Virus record (IMG/VR): IMGVR_UViG_3300030451_004293
Span: 1 to 34,174 of that record
Strand: one strand, 5' to 3'
From: a virus
Length of the DNA stretch: 34,174 nucleotides
This document shows positions 8,101 to 16,500 of this stretch, piece by piece (within the stretch, counting starts at the first letter, position 1; every line of letters begins with the position of its first letter). The notes below the pieces were generated by a model. It was not told the origin of the DNA and made no database searches. It saw only the letters and a program-made list of their open reading frames with translations. The position numbers were made by a program, and so were the translations under genes.

Positions 8101-10783
8101 TATTTAATTCATTTAATTTATTAATATATCGTTTACTTGTTTTTTTCCAAAACGGCGGTTTATATAATAAATTATTTATAAGACCTGCTTGTAAGTCTAT
8201 AATGCCATTTGCATAGGCTCCAGCAGAAGTACTATTGTTATCTATTATAGTTTGCTTTTGAATAAAGTTTTCTACATTTTTTTGAAAATCAAATGCATAT
8301 TTTAAATCGGCATCAAAAGCTTCTATCTTATCTTTATTTATTTCGCGGCCTTTTCCTCCCCACACAATATCATTTGATAAATAATTACGTGCCGCTATAA
8401 TATCTGCCTTTTTAGTAGCAAAGTCTTCTCTCATTCTATCCTTTACAAGCTTTAAGGGGCTAACGCCGTTTTTGCCTGTTGCTGGATTATATGTTGAACT
8501 ACTGCGTAATAAATTACCTATACTAGCAGGATTATAAGCCTCTGATATGCCTAAAAATGAATTTAATGCAAGATTGAATAGTAGTCGCCTACCAACCTCA
8601 TCTACACCTGGAAATAGTTCATCAAACTTTTCCATAAAAGTATCATCATATCTTGCTATTTCATAAAAGCCACGAGTCATTTCAGCAGCTTCCATAGCTA
8701 ATGTAGCTGATGAAGCTTTACCTAAATTACCTAAAACATTTCTTTTAAATAATCTAGCATACATAGGTTTAGGTTGCCAAGCACCAAATAGTTTTATTGG
8801 GAAAAATCTAGCTGCTCCAAATCCAAAACCTGCACCGGTGTGTCCTCCAACGGTTTGAAAAGCAACTTCTTCCATTGTACCTCCTATCATTACCATCATC
8901 ATTTTTTCTTTAAAAGATAAACCAGATAATAATTTACCGCCAGCATCTACACGTTTTTTATAATAGCTACCTAAAAGTCCGTTTTTAGATAACCCTGTTA
9001 ACTTTTTTGCAAGCTTAGGATATTTTTGTAATCTTTTAGCTGAAGCTAAACCGCCTAATGTTGTGGACACATAGCTCCCTCCTAAAAATATAGGATTCAC
9101 AACTTTTTTCGCAAAATATAATTTCCCTACTAAAGAAGTCATATCACCAACGGCCATGGTAAACTCTTCGCCTGTACTAACTCCTAAAGCTTCTTCTTCC
9201 TCGTCGTATAAATCAATGCCAAATTCATTTAAAATATTAACTGCGGCAGCCTCTTTATATTCGGGCGTACCAAAAAGAGCGGCAGCATCTATAGGATTTA
9301 CTCCTAAGCCTTGAATTAATCCTTGGCCAAATTTTTCTGCTTTATATGTATCTAAAGCTTCTTCACCTGTTAAATATCTATGATTTAGTAAATAGTAATG
9401 ATTTATAGCTTCTGCATCTGCTTTTGCTAAAAATAATTTTTTTCTTAATTTATCAAATTGAATATCGCCTTCTGCGTCTATACCAAACCTATCATCAGCT
9501 GCTCCCGCTGGTCTATTTTGATAAAAGTTTTTAATTTGATTTTCTAAATCGGCAACATGCACATTAGATTTAAGCCATCTATTTTTTAATGTATGCAGTT
9601 CGTCTGGGTTTTGCAAATCGTACATGTGCTCTAAAATATCAAAACGATATTGAGCCTCGTTTGTTAATTCAACAGCCTCTTGTTCTGTAACCCCATCTAT
9701 AATCTCTCCTTTTGTATTACGAAGAAATTTACCAAAACCTACTTTATCTCTTTCAGCCTCAAGCTTTGCTAATATTTCGTTATATTGATTTTGAGTTGTA
9801 AAGTTTGGTGTAGCTTGATATGTTTCATAAGCTTCATTTAATTGTTCATTAAGCTCATATATATTTTTTAATGTTGGGTTTTCTGTATTAAGATTTTCTA
9901 AAACAGTATTCAAAGTAGCATCATGCAGCTGATTATATGCAATAGCTTTATTTTTATTTTCCCAATCTAACTCGCTGTCATATTCAATACCTGATAATAT
10001 GTTACCTAGCTTAGGTGCATTAGGTAAATTTGTTGTTTCGTTTAAACCCCAAGTTTGTATTTGTGATTCTTTAAGCTTTGCTATTTGTTCACTAAAAGCA
10101 GACTGCCACGAATTTTCACGAGCATCATCAGCTCGTTTTGTTTTTATATTATACTTATATTCTTCACGTATTAAATCAACTAATTCTTTTCTGTCATCTT
10201 CAGTATATAACTCAGTCGCAAAGCCTTGCTCTCTTATTTGGTTTGATATTTTTTCTGCTAGCTGCCCTCCTATTTGTGTATTAATTTTTTCATCTATATG
10301 TTCATCAACACTTTTTTCTTCTCCATTTAACCAAGATTCAAAATTATCATCATTTAAATAGACATTATTTAATAGACCAAAAGGCTCATACTTATAATCT
10401 ACATTTTCATAATTGTTTTCTTGAAAATTAAAATCAATATCCAAAGAATCCATAATCTCTTGCTTTTTATCAAGAGAGTATTGCTCTGCCCATGTAGGCG
10501 GATCTTGTTTTTCCTCTTCTGTGTCATATTGAGATGTTGTAGGCTGTACAGATTCTTCTTTTAAATAGTCAATATAGCTCTGTACTCTATCTTCGTCTTC
10601 AGAAACTCTTTCTTTAAATATTTGAACTTTAGCTTTATCTTCTTCGCTAAGTTCTTCAAGAGGGTCTATATCTGTACTAGATACATTAATTGTATCATTA
10701 GGTGTAACAAGCGTAGTATCAACAGTACTTACGGCATCATCTATATTCTGCAAGTCTGCAGTTAAATCTAATTCGTCTGACAT
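2108..10783 (-). CDS. Giant internal/ejection virion protein, polyvalent type, with two HExxH motifs (2891 aa)
   Basis: The largest gene in the window, last of three internal-protein genes, in the place occupied by T7 gp16-like ejection proteins. Visible parts in order: an acidic disordered N-terminus (1-130); helical region (130-540); Gly-rich hydrophobic or amphipathic region (about 550-680); a zincin-like motif HELAH at 1194-1198; a second motif HETQH at 1538-1542 in the context IVHETQHAIQ, which resembles the LPD23-type domain of phage polyvalent proteins; long helical segments; and a C-terminal region (about 2490-2720) with SLALKQLTSFVAYG and a hydrophobic stretch YHFILPQLFQGATNAF, as in membrane-penetrating ends of ejected proteins. 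It probably enters the host with the DNA, cuts host protein or cell-wall peptides and helps form the periplasmic conduit. Function is inferred; the motifs are read directly. Its ATG lies 6 bases after the previous stop. Confidence 0.85.
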   Translation of the reverse strand: MSDELDLTADLQNIDDAVSTVDTTLVTPNDTINVSSTDIDPLEELSEEDKAKVQIFKERVSEDEDRVQSYIDYLKEESVQPTTSQYDTEEEKQDPPTWAEQYSLDKKQEIMDSLDIDFNFQENNYENVDYKYEPFGLLNNVYLNDDNFESWLNGEEKSVDEHIDEKINTQIGGQLAEKISNQIREQGFATELYTEDDRKELVDLIREEYKYNIKTKRADDARENSWQSAFSEQIAKLKESQIQTWGLNETTNLPNAPKLGNILSGIEYDSELDWENKNKAIAYNQLHDATLNTVLENLNTENPTLKNIYELNEQLNEAYETYQATPNFTTQNQYNEILAKLEAERDKVGFGKFLRNTKGEIIDGVTEQEAVELTNEAQYRFDILEHMYDLQNPDELHTLKNRWLKSNVHVADLENQIKNFYQNRPAGAADDRFGIDAEGDIQFDKLRKKLFLAKADAEAINHYYLLNHRYLTGEEALDTYKAEKFGQGLIQGLGVNPIDAAALFGTPEYKEAAAVNILNEFGIDLYDEEEEALGVSTGEEFTMAVGDMTSLVGKLYFAKKVVNPIFLGGSYVSTTLGGLASAKRLQKYPKLAKKLTGLSKNGLLGSYYKKRVDAGGKLLSGLSFKEKMMMVMIGGTMEEVAFQTVGGHTGAGFGFGAARFFPIKLFGAWQPKPMYARLFKRNVLGNLGKASSATLAMEAAEMTRGFYEIARYDDTFMEKFDELFPGVDEVGRRLLFNLALNSFLGISEAYNPASIGNLLRSSSTYNPATGKNGVSPLKLVKDRMREDFATKKADIIAARNYLSNDIVWGGKGREINKDKIEAFDADLKYAFDFQKNVENFIQKQTIIDNNSTSAGAYANGIIDLQAGLINNLLYKPPFWKKTSKRYINKLNELNKKLYGSQAVEFTEKDFEKISGMYAPMQMYNYYLKRQEDQEVARAKYLQRYGIIREQAFIDMESGKERPIYFRIRQSKTGGTGGDYSYIEGNNNLSGYFVRRGADGKYYRLSKGQVKKIKQADKDRATEIFEAEKRNINNKTPEFIGDGKETGGSFNVVEISNNTVDNQIGFEKQKERHQRNPKLLKGLEVAKKLLNIMPKEIGVKFVFHTEANSLAKVINARAAEKRANLISKFNKGRSKIDGVEGYSETKFREDLRQIQSDALKQSKNPFIVGKDNIVHVDVSIDSSLKSRDIPYILAHELAHPLLEMIKVVAPEAYRELEFQMKTNKKYAEKYAWAQQNYKKPIKGIPTDVELAKQLADNQKLILNETMAEWLGSELAKDQLTPSVTRGLKTAYSNLIGNAMTELFTKTGTDFRKITVGDLSDLNSFKNKIVRAVRSGNRLSFSPEIKLPIIEGKAENESFNIIGESAIVKKHKPGEKIYDDLMIAREMRRDNQSPFDIYKETGYYLNNTGKLMSFEGPGYFTEGALENIVDVISKTSAASPLNYSMSLGRILEGPYKLYYPELADMKLTFKFTEQARKSHGVFANINKGIEIYLDPELKTKSREELLKFFKQEYNITSDNDLFDLMEGGLPGKDVLSVIVHETQHAIQSLESGLGLGTNTRDVMNKFAGLYLDKNMAARIKPLLVNTTELRKEKEKNQKDLKDIQTQQEFLEREQSREEYIELLNKQTNIKKLETWSSYQEQRFNDKFYAVAMAEKTAIENLLGGGRNVVQMPKIKDYLPTSLRFVFNDLNKSVLNRYNELQARGKENLTETERAEILNRYETIVRLLDLTASYHNSNGEIIAKMAEAFNAYDKVAYEGGFDALSHEAIFQIMQSDYDVPYTGEKGYLGYALDRVNKTNPEKFIPFGHKYEQLGQQVTIEAAPDTELFIAREKVTTPDTYLEYLSKFGKKKTFVKRSGGPQGLGKLYDDKTADKLKALGEISEAIVDYNGDVIGARKEQLDNWLKEAIQYSQFTSKLFTSEEGEAKRSALHEQYLKENPKATDKDYEAEIQQWITALKLVDFTTEDFQSNWESHFKAIQKLELFGKDAFKKGEIEGNEFKTGTLETEENIRMALDILEGDGGKKGRRSFLTRFFGGTRERYRGPRLNLGLYGTQNIYSILDDLSINHSESETFKSPLVKFALNRMSQAENDYHQNKYAVLEVLNRKMREIYDIAELDASANTRNKNKYQKNVTDIFRENERKNKTKKYIQYLDEEGNPQTETEQWSANEAAKIYIEMQDPTNHRGFETMGMMRRKYSLKERYKSFEDFQKDAEAYNQLEIQVVGQGFEGLRTRTVEQAVNAINTINKLKLEAIEKEFDDKAISSKAKKAKQKMQASAHEKALAQIRKSAQEAYERDTQGGYEITNKGQAIIDLVDPQLMKWADFVVNEFFPAYSHGELYEGHTNLDKVFRGVYGFSLPKNKKYSPVMRKLDSNMLNEGIDLLTPEAFYQQMTSSHFKEKQNNSMALAKQDINNMLLRFVHKMEFFKAYQKPLTDLNNVFNNEAVKDKINDDFGPEYNKYLNMNLRGFAGKEREMNGLLQTIQTVRSNYVIGSLGAKPSLALKQLTSFVAYGADMPITEFSKGLLNLARIGDTSKGEALLPEFKEAYETLMALPYMKKRYSRLQFDDALAQVLSPAEFERVPNKVAYAKKRLTNALMSPVVFGDRLAIIIGGWPKYKYEYNKALEAGKTEQEAREIAATEFEASTRFAQQASEASDLSVGQRDPIGKMMAMYATSPMSYYRQSRAAIRAQSAGKGTSLENLKKVIIYHFILPQLFQGATNAFNYARKYMMDDDERGEDLKFNMQAWIDDPSWKNWDKIEIGAIPRSHMRAAVVGSFNGMFIMKDIISFFTNLYIEDLNYGYRMSPLESPIEAFGRGTVQALNFNKELLKAQEEIEPEDIYDAIEKWAKATKPALEIGLGVPATGIGKAIEPIWEHMREEEVGYDPTINYKVEEPF

Positions 10784-10789
10784 ATGTTA

Positions 10790-12787
10790 TTAATCTAAGC
10801 CTAATAGGCGTGATGCTACATCTCTATATTCGTCACTATACATATTACTTTGCATTACAGCTTGTAGCTGCTCAGATGATAGGTTTTGTAAATTATATTC
10901 TGGATCTGTCATGTTCGCAAAATTATGTCCAGTATTTTCTTGTAATTGAGCTTGTATTTGATTTAAAGGTACAAGCATTTCTCTAGTAGTTCTTTTTCTA
11001 TCTTCACTAAATACCGCATTACCTTTTGCTGCTGATGTAAACCCAATATATTTTTTCCAGTCCTTAGGATGTTTTTCTTTAATTAAAGCTACTAAGTCGT
11101 CTGTAAGAATAGCCCCAGGTTTTAAATTATAACCAGGTACTCTATCTCCTTCAAATCCAAAAAAAGTTCTTGACTTTCCTACCGGGCTAAATCTATCAAA
11201 AATAAAGTCTTGCCTTAATACTGGAATATTGTTTAATATTTGAGTTGGAGTAAATGTTACTTCACCCGATTGTTGGTGCGGGAATGAAGGATCAACACCA
11301 CCATCTTCATCTTTACCAATTTGTCCTATCTGTATAGCTCCATTGAAAGGTGTTATATTAGTTGTTACACTAAAGAAGTTACCACCTGAAGAAGAACCTT
11401 CTAAATCATATGCAAAGTGTCCCATACCAGTTGGATCTGTAAGAGTCACAAAGTGCTCATTATCAGCTTCTTTATATGTTACATCATCGCTGTTATATCT
11501 TCCTTCAGCAACACCTATACTTGATGTTGGTACAGCCGCAGGTACTTGTTTAGTTACACCACCTTTTACAACTTTATCTTGATATTCTTCTGTTACACCA
11601 CCTGCTGCCGCAGAAGCAATGTTAGGGTCTTCATATTGTTCAACCATAGCTGCACGCGTATATTCAACCCACGCATCTTCTAAATCTTGTGCTGTATATG
11701 GCTTACCTCTAAAACCTTGCGTATCCATAAAAGTTCTAAACTCATCTGAATATGTATTAGCAATACCTCTAGCTATTTTATCTTGTATATATCTACGAAG
11801 AGTTGAATCATCTTTTAAACTGCCGTCTCTATTTTTACTAAGAGGGCTAAGTACAGCACTTGGTATTTTTAAAAGCTTATCTATATCATCTGTTGAAGCT
11901 GGCTTTGGTTTGCTTTGTCCACCACCTGTAGTTCTTTCTGTTTTTCTATTTTTAGCAAATTCTATTGCTCTATCAATAGCTTCTTGCTGGTAGCGAGGAT
12001 CATTTACCATATCGTCGTGCCCTGGTAAATTCTCTCCATATTGGCTTTCAATATAATCTGAAACCATTCCTAAGAAGTTTGGATTGTTACGCCCTCCAGC
12101 GCGCTGTATTGCGTCCTGTGTAGCTATATTCCAGTCTTCTGGATTACTCCCTAAGTATCCAATAAAATTTTCGGTATAATCAGGCTCTGCAACAGGCTTT
12201 AAAGCAGCTTCAAAATTTAAAGCGTCCCACTGCGCTAAGGGTACCTGATCATCCTCTTGCGTTTCTTCATTATAAACAGCAATTGTAATATTACCATTTT
12301 CGTCAAAACCTAATCTTTCTGGCTGATTTACAAAATCATTTATTTGAGCCCATTTGCCTTGTATGCTTTCGTACTCCTCTTCATTAAAATTTAAGGTATT
12401 TTCTTTATATGCTTTCATATACTCTGAATAAGCTGTCATAGCTTTATTCATAGCTTTTAGCCCGTCTGTAGCACTTTGTTTAGTAGCATTATAATTTGCT
12501 TCTACAGCGTTATTAAAATAGTCTGATTTTTTATCTAGTAAAGGAGCATTAGCTAATCCTTTGTCGGTTACTAAGCTTTGTAGTTTTTGTTTTAGCCCGC
12601 CAAATTTTTGGTGTACTTCAGTAGTTAAAGTATCAGGAGTAAAAACGCCAGCATTAGCTCTCATTCTTTCTTCTGTTCGTTCTCTAAGCTGTTGTCTTAA
12701 TTGAACAGCCCGATCAAAACGTGCAAAGTTATTGCGTACGTTTTGAGTTATACCAGAATCAAATTGTTGTCTTTTATAATTACTCAT
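10790..12787 (-). CDS. Internal virion protein (665 aa)
   Basis: A 665-residue protein, mostly polar and helical with Gln-rich N- and C-terminal parts (RQQFDSGITQ at the start, LQNLSSEQLQAVMQ near the end). A coiled-coil-like stretch covers about residues 20-130 and a central region has Gly/Ser-rich loops (about 440-480). It has no signal peptide or transmembrane segment. It sits between a 220-residue internal protein and the giant 2891-residue protein, an order and size gradient like T7 gp14-gp15-gp16, so it is probably packaged in the head and ejected with the DNA. Sequence identity to gp15 is not visible, so the assignment rests on position, size and composition. Confidence 0.7.
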   Translation of the reverse strand: MSNYKRQQFDSGITQNVRNNFARFDRAVQLRQQLRERTEERMRANAGVFTPDTLTTEVHQKFGGLKQKLQSLVTDKGLANAPLLDKKSDYFNNAVEANYNATKQSATDGLKAMNKAMTAYSEYMKAYKENTLNFNEEEYESIQGKWAQINDFVNQPERLGFDENGNITIAVYNEETQEDDQVPLAQWDALNFEAALKPVAEPDYTENFIGYLGSNPEDWNIATQDAIQRAGGRNNPNFLGMVSDYIESQYGENLPGHDDMVNDPRYQQEAIDRAIEFAKNRKTERTTGGGQSKPKPASTDDIDKLLKIPSAVLSPLSKNRDGSLKDDSTLRRYIQDKIARGIANTYSDEFRTFMDTQGFRGKPYTAQDLEDAWVEYTRAAMVEQYEDPNIASAAAGGVTEEYQDKVVKGGVTKQVPAAVPTSSIGVAEGRYNSDDVTYKEADNEHFVTLTDPTGMGHFAYDLEGSSSGGNFFSVTTNITPFNGAIQIGQIGKDEDGGVDPSFPHQQSGEVTFTPTQILNNIPVLRQDFIFDRFSPVGKSRTFFGFEGDRVPGYNLKPGAILTDDLVALIKEKHPKDWKKYIGFTSAAKGNAVFSEDRKRTTREMLVPLNQIQAQLQENTGHNFANMTDPEYNLQNLSSEQLQAVMQSNMYSDEYRDVASRLLGLD

Positions 12788-12796
12788 GTCTATATT

Positions 12797-13459
12797 TTAT
12801 TGTCCTCCATAACCCGGGTTATAACCATAATTAGGGTCTGGCCCTATACCCCCGTATTGGTCAGTATTGTCTATTGGAGCAGGAGCAGGTGTATTAGTTG
12901 TACCTGGATTAGCAGCTATATTAGCGGCTGGCGCTGGAGCCGTAGCTCCTCCTCCTCCTCCGCTACCCATACCCATTGTTACGGCAGATGTTATTGCGGA
13001 ATCAATAGCTCCTAAACCTTGGCTTGCTCTTTGTTTACCTTGTTGTATTAAATCAAGAGCCTCGCCTCTTCTTCCCTGGAAGTCTTGCCATTTTTTATCC
13101 ATTACACTAACCTCTTCACTTCTAAAGTTTTGACGCGCTCCCGAACGTTTTTGATCCATAAACTGCAATAAAGCTAAATCAGATTGTAAACCCTCAGATG
13201 TATTTGCACTTGACATTTTAGCCATAGCTAATGGGTTTCTTCCAGCAGCGGCCATTTGATTAGCTTGCCTTTGAGCCTGACTATTTTGCATCATGTTAAT
13301 CATTCCTTTATCATAAGGATTTAACAGATCTTCTTGTGCTATAGTTGATATTTTAGGCGTAAGGGCATCTCTTTGCTTTTCAATTTCTGCAAGGTTACGT
13401 TTACCCTCCTTTTTGTCTTTTATACCACCTACTATTTCATTTATACCTTGTAATATCAT
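12797..13459 (-). CDS. Small internal virion protein (220 aa), T7 gp14-like by position
   Basis: A 220-residue protein with a helical N-terminal two-thirds containing KKEGKRNLAEIEKQRDALTP and Gln/Ala/Met-rich helices, then a short hydrophobic Gly run (SAITSAVTMGMGSGGGGG, about residues 151-170), and a Pro/Ala/Asn/Gly-rich disordered tail ending in Tyr-Gly repeats (YGYNPGYGGQ). The size, helical N-terminus and place at the head of the internal-protein trio match the smallest ejection protein of podoviruses, which in T7 (gp14) inserts in the outer membrane. A promoter-like element with a TTG 18 bases upstream precedes it. The role is inferred from position and architecture. Confidence 0.65.
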   Translation of the reverse strand: MILQGINEIVGGIKDKKEGKRNLAEIEKQRDALTPKISTIAQEDLLNPYDKGMINMMQNSQAQRQANQMAAAGRNPLAMAKMSSANTSEGLQSDLALLQFMDQKRSGARQNFRSEEVSVMDKKWQDFQGRRGEALDLIQQGKQRASQGLGAIDSAITSAVTMGMGSGGGGGATAPAPAANIAANPGTTNTPAPAPIDNTDQYGGIGPDPNYGYNPGYGGQ

Positions 13460-13474
13460 ATTGTGTTATTTATG

Positions 13475-13503
13475 CAAATATATTAATTATTTTTGTAAGA
13501 CAA
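13475..13503 (-). promoter_or_regulatory. Candidate Bacteroidota promoter before the internal-protein genes
   Basis: The minus strand reads TTG (13503-13501), 18 bases, then TATATTTG (13482-13475), matching TTG-N17-23-TAnnTTTG. The -33 element lies within the end of the 1857-residue gene. The predicted leader to the ATG at 13459 is short, about 8-9 bases, which lowers confidence. It would let the 220/665/2891 genes be transcribed separately from the tail genes. Confidence 0.5.
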
Positions 13504-16500
13504 TGGGCTGTAGCTCATGTCTACATTAACCGCATACAATTCTATTAAATCTTGATCTGTATCTAAATATGTATAGTCTGATGGAACAATAGAAAAATCA
13601 CATGTAGCAAATACACCTTTAGGTCTTTCTCCTTCTATACCTACACAAGGACTTAGTATTTTAACTAAGAAATATGTGCTATCAACAACAAAAGTTCCAT
13701 CAGCTTCAATAGTTACAGTTAACTCATTTCCACTAATACTTTCTACAGTTACAACTTTAGGCACAGATGGTGTTGAACCATCAAATAAAGCATAATTAGC
13801 TCCTGTAGTTATTAGTTGTGCAACTTCACTTTCTGTCATGCCAGAGCAGGTTAAAATTGTATCGCTTGTATATGTTACTGTAGATATGCCTTCATATTCT
13901 AAACTAACTTTTTCTACATAATCTTTAAATTCTTGTTTTGAACCTAAGGCTACTGGCATGTAATATACACCTTCTTTTCTTTGCCAATAGTGCTCTCCTC
14001 CTGGCGCATGCAATTTTCCTGCATCTGTTTGGAATGCAGCTAAAAAGTTTTCAGTTTTAAAATTACCTGGTGTCCATGGATATGTACCTTCTAAAGATAA
14101 ATTATTATATGTTTTTATCATTGAAGGTTCACCATTAAACACAAGCTCAATTTTTGAAGCATCTGAAGTTGTAGCCCCATAAAACTTATTAAAGTTAGCT
14201 TTTGTTTCATCTTGATTGTGCAAGTATAAATAACCGTTTTGAAAGCTATAAAAGTTTGTTCCTAAATTCATCATAAATTCAGGCTTATATGTATAGAATG
14301 AAACATATTTATTAAGGTCTTCATAAAAACCAACAGTTCTATTTAAAGCGGAGTCAAATACAGGCCGCTTCGTGCTTATTGCCTCACCGTAATAAATGTA
14401 TTCATTTGTTTGAGGATCAACACCTCCTACATGTGTATAAGATGAATCAAAGCCTCGATCACCTAAAAAAGCAACACGATCTCTAAAATAGTTTAAAAAG
14501 TAACTTTTCATACCATTTTGTGATATTAGTGTAAGTCCGTCTGTGCTTAGTCTAACCATACAACCTCTTAGCGGGTCAACAAAATATATTCTTCTACCAT
14601 ATTTTACTACACTTTCTGCTGCTTTAGCGGGGCCATAGTTTCCTGCATATGGTGTAGCAACAGATAAAATTTGATCGCTCAATGCTACATTACTATCACC
14701 CGTTGCTCCCATTAATAATGCTTTTTGCACCATCACTCTTGTTACTTTATTTGAGTGAAATAATATTAGGTTTGAGTCACTTTCTATAGCTCTTTCAATA
14801 TCGCCATATCCTATAGAGTATTCTTTAAAAGGTAAATCTATTAAATTAAACTCACTTAGTCCATTTACATTTGAAGAAGGTAAATACGGCCCAGAATAAT
14901 ATACTGTTGTATTTCTATGCTCTTCTTTAGCATATTGATTATATGTATGTTTTCTTCCTTTATTGTAAGAATCAGATTGTATAAAGTCATTAGCAAAATA
15001 ACTTTCAAAATTATTTGATGCGTAATTAACAACAATTCTTGAAACACGGCTATCAACTGTTCTTCTTCCTACTAAATAAACATCTCCTTTTGTAAAGTAT
15101 CCAGTAGCAGGTGTTCGGAGTTCTGTATTTGTATCATGGTTTTGATCAAGACCTGTACCGTCAGACGCATGATATTTATCTCCTGTATCTAAGTCTGTTT
15201 CAATAGGTATTTTATTTGAAAAACCATAGAAAAATATAGGTCCTTCTTCAGTTTGTTTTTTTGGATTATATATTTCAAATAATAGTTTATGATAATTACC
15301 ATCATTTGACGTACTAATGTCTTCCCATCTCCAACCAGCAACATCAGGCGAATTAAATGAAATCCAATAGCCAGCCATATATTTTTTTCTGTCTGCTGTA
15401 TTACTAAATTTAGCTTCATAAAATTGTCGTAAAGGATTACTTAAAGCAGGGTCAATATCACTTTCTTCAGTTTGATATTGATATACTTTTGCGTCTTGCA
15501 CGGGTACATCTATGTATTCTTCTACAGCACCTTCAGAGTTTCTAAGAAATCTAATTCTATCTCCTTCACCAAATACATAATCAATTAAAGGGTTATCAAT
15601 ACTTTTATAACTGTATTTTTCACCTTTAAAAGAGTTTAAATTAATATATATTTTTCTATCCCCTGAATCATTTATATTTTTTGCTACACGCTCTGAAGTA
15701 AACTGCAAAAAGTCTTTAACTGTAGTATTACCAGCATATACCCATTGATACCATTCGGCCCAATCAGGCGGCGTGTGATTTATACTCCATTTAAGTGAAG
15801 GCAAACCTAAAGCATCTGTTTGATCTGAATTAACGCCGTCTGTTGAAGCACTACCTCTTTCGGTTGGAAATTTTACATATGTTCTAGTCTTTGAAGACCT
15901 GTTTACAAATGAAGTTTGATTTCTATTATTACCATATACTATACCAAAATCATGAAATGCGCCAGTTTTAAATGTAGCTGTAGTTGAAGCAGCATCCATA
16001 ATACGAGAGTTTTGCTCAAACGACCATCTAGCCATCTTAGGTCTTGCTAAAAATCCTGTTTCATGACCAGCTACACTTGTTTGCCTAAAATGAATATATA
16101 ACATATTGCCTGGCTTACCTTGTCCAGCTGCAGGTGCATAGAAAGTACCATCTGCAAAAACTTCAGTAGTTCTCCAATTTCCAACGCCCCAATGAGTTCC
16201 TGAGCTTACTAAATGAGTACCAAGACTGGCAAAAGCATCGGCTATTGCATCTCCAAACTGCTGTTTAGTTGTTGTTTCATTTGTAACAGTAGCTGTAACA
16301 CCTTCCCATTGATGTCCTATACCAAATTTTTTATTGGGATTTTGGCCCGCTCCATATTTATAGGCAAATTTAAAACTACCACTAGATATAAATGTTGTAC
16401 CTACATCAACATAGCCACTACCATTTGTAGGTATATTACTTAAATCTAATTGCAATATTAATCTATTCTTTTTAAAATCATTTTCCCAACTACTTGACCC

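Noticed and set aside
9999-10361. Plus-strand open frame of 120 codons
   Set aside because: Lies wholly antisense to the 2891-residue gene, Cys/Ser/Phe-rich composition typical of reverse complements of Lys/Glu/Asp-rich coding sequence; no upstream signal.
11619-11993. Plus-strand frame of 124 codons
   Set aside because: Antisense shadow of the 665-residue internal protein with no recognisable protein pattern.
12945-12963. Run of cctcctcctcctcc as a functional repeat
   Set aside because: It is simply the glycine codons of the GGGGG linker in the 220-residue protein.
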